Shown in pieces: positions 63,993 through 64,000 of a DNA stretch of 64,000 bases. The notes under the pieces are model-generated. The model searched no databases, had not been told where the DNA came from, and saw only the letters and a program-made list of their open reading frames with translations. Made by a program: the position numbers and the translations under genes. Position 1 is the stretch's first letter; each line of letters begins with the position of its first letter. The stretch comes from Paralithodes platypus (taxonomy: Eukaryota; Arthropoda; Malacostraca; Decapoda; Lithodidae): positions 9,569,709 through 9,633,708 of the forward strand of contig CM064573.1 of assembly GCA_032716605.1 (NCBI GenBank). Reading direction: 5' to 3'.

Positions 63993-64000
63993 TATTTGAC

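Overview
The window is eukaryotic genomic DNA made almost wholly of repeats. I found no host gene, rRNA gene or functional tRNA gene that I can defend. The content is non-LTR retrotransposon (LINE) fragments, tRNA-derived SINEs, many short inverted-repeat elements flanked by TTAA, long minisatellite arrays and many microsatellites. The best guess is an arthropod, probably a decapod crustacean. This is inferred from the LINE protein types, a short TTAGG-type telomere-like motif near 36.24 kb and the microsatellite density. It is not proven by any host gene.

Layout. 0-4.6 kb: two tandem arrays in which each unit carries a CCAAT box and a CRE (TGACGTCA), surrounded by TTAA-type MITEs. 4.7-9.3 kb: a minus-strand LINE split by a 1.64-kb terminal-inverted-repeat element. 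9.3-12 kb: SINE, MITEs and a G-rich minisatellite. 12.0-15.1 kb: a 27-bp minisatellite. 15.6-18.6 kb: a 42-bp minisatellite containing a 630-bp higher-order duplication. 20.3-22.9 kb: a 5'-truncated LINE with an open reverse-transcriptase frame. 23-27.7 kb: MITEs, microsatellites and LINE tails. 28-31 kb: four more tandem arrays (84, 60, 24 and 38 bp). 33.9-35.3 kb: a pyrimidine-rich tract. 35.9-39.2 kb: SINE copies and a telomere-like inverted motif. 39.9-41.8 kb: a very uniform 55-bp array. 44.3-45.2 kb: an RTE-like LINE 3' end. 49-52 kb: two more LINE 3' ends. 53.4-57.9 kb: a LINE broken by a second, nearly intact LINE and by a SINE-like retroposon. 59.9-64 kb: a G+T satellite interrupted by a LINE 3' fragment.

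How the parts relate. The most informative pattern is a set of at least four short inverted-repeat families (called A, B, C and D here) that all end at TTAA. Several copies sit back to back, sharing a single TTAA, or are nested inside one another with the TTAA duplicated. This is what piggyBac-type transposition would leave, but no transposase is encoded here. Families B and C share an internal hairpin core but have different ends. LINE copies are 5'-truncated and mostly frame-broken. LINE and SINE tails end in (AAC)n, (TAGA)n, (TTA)n, poly-A or an AAAGT-like repeat, so several unrelated retrotransposition machineries have been active. Many of the long reading frames come from minisatellites whose period is a multiple of three and are not genes.
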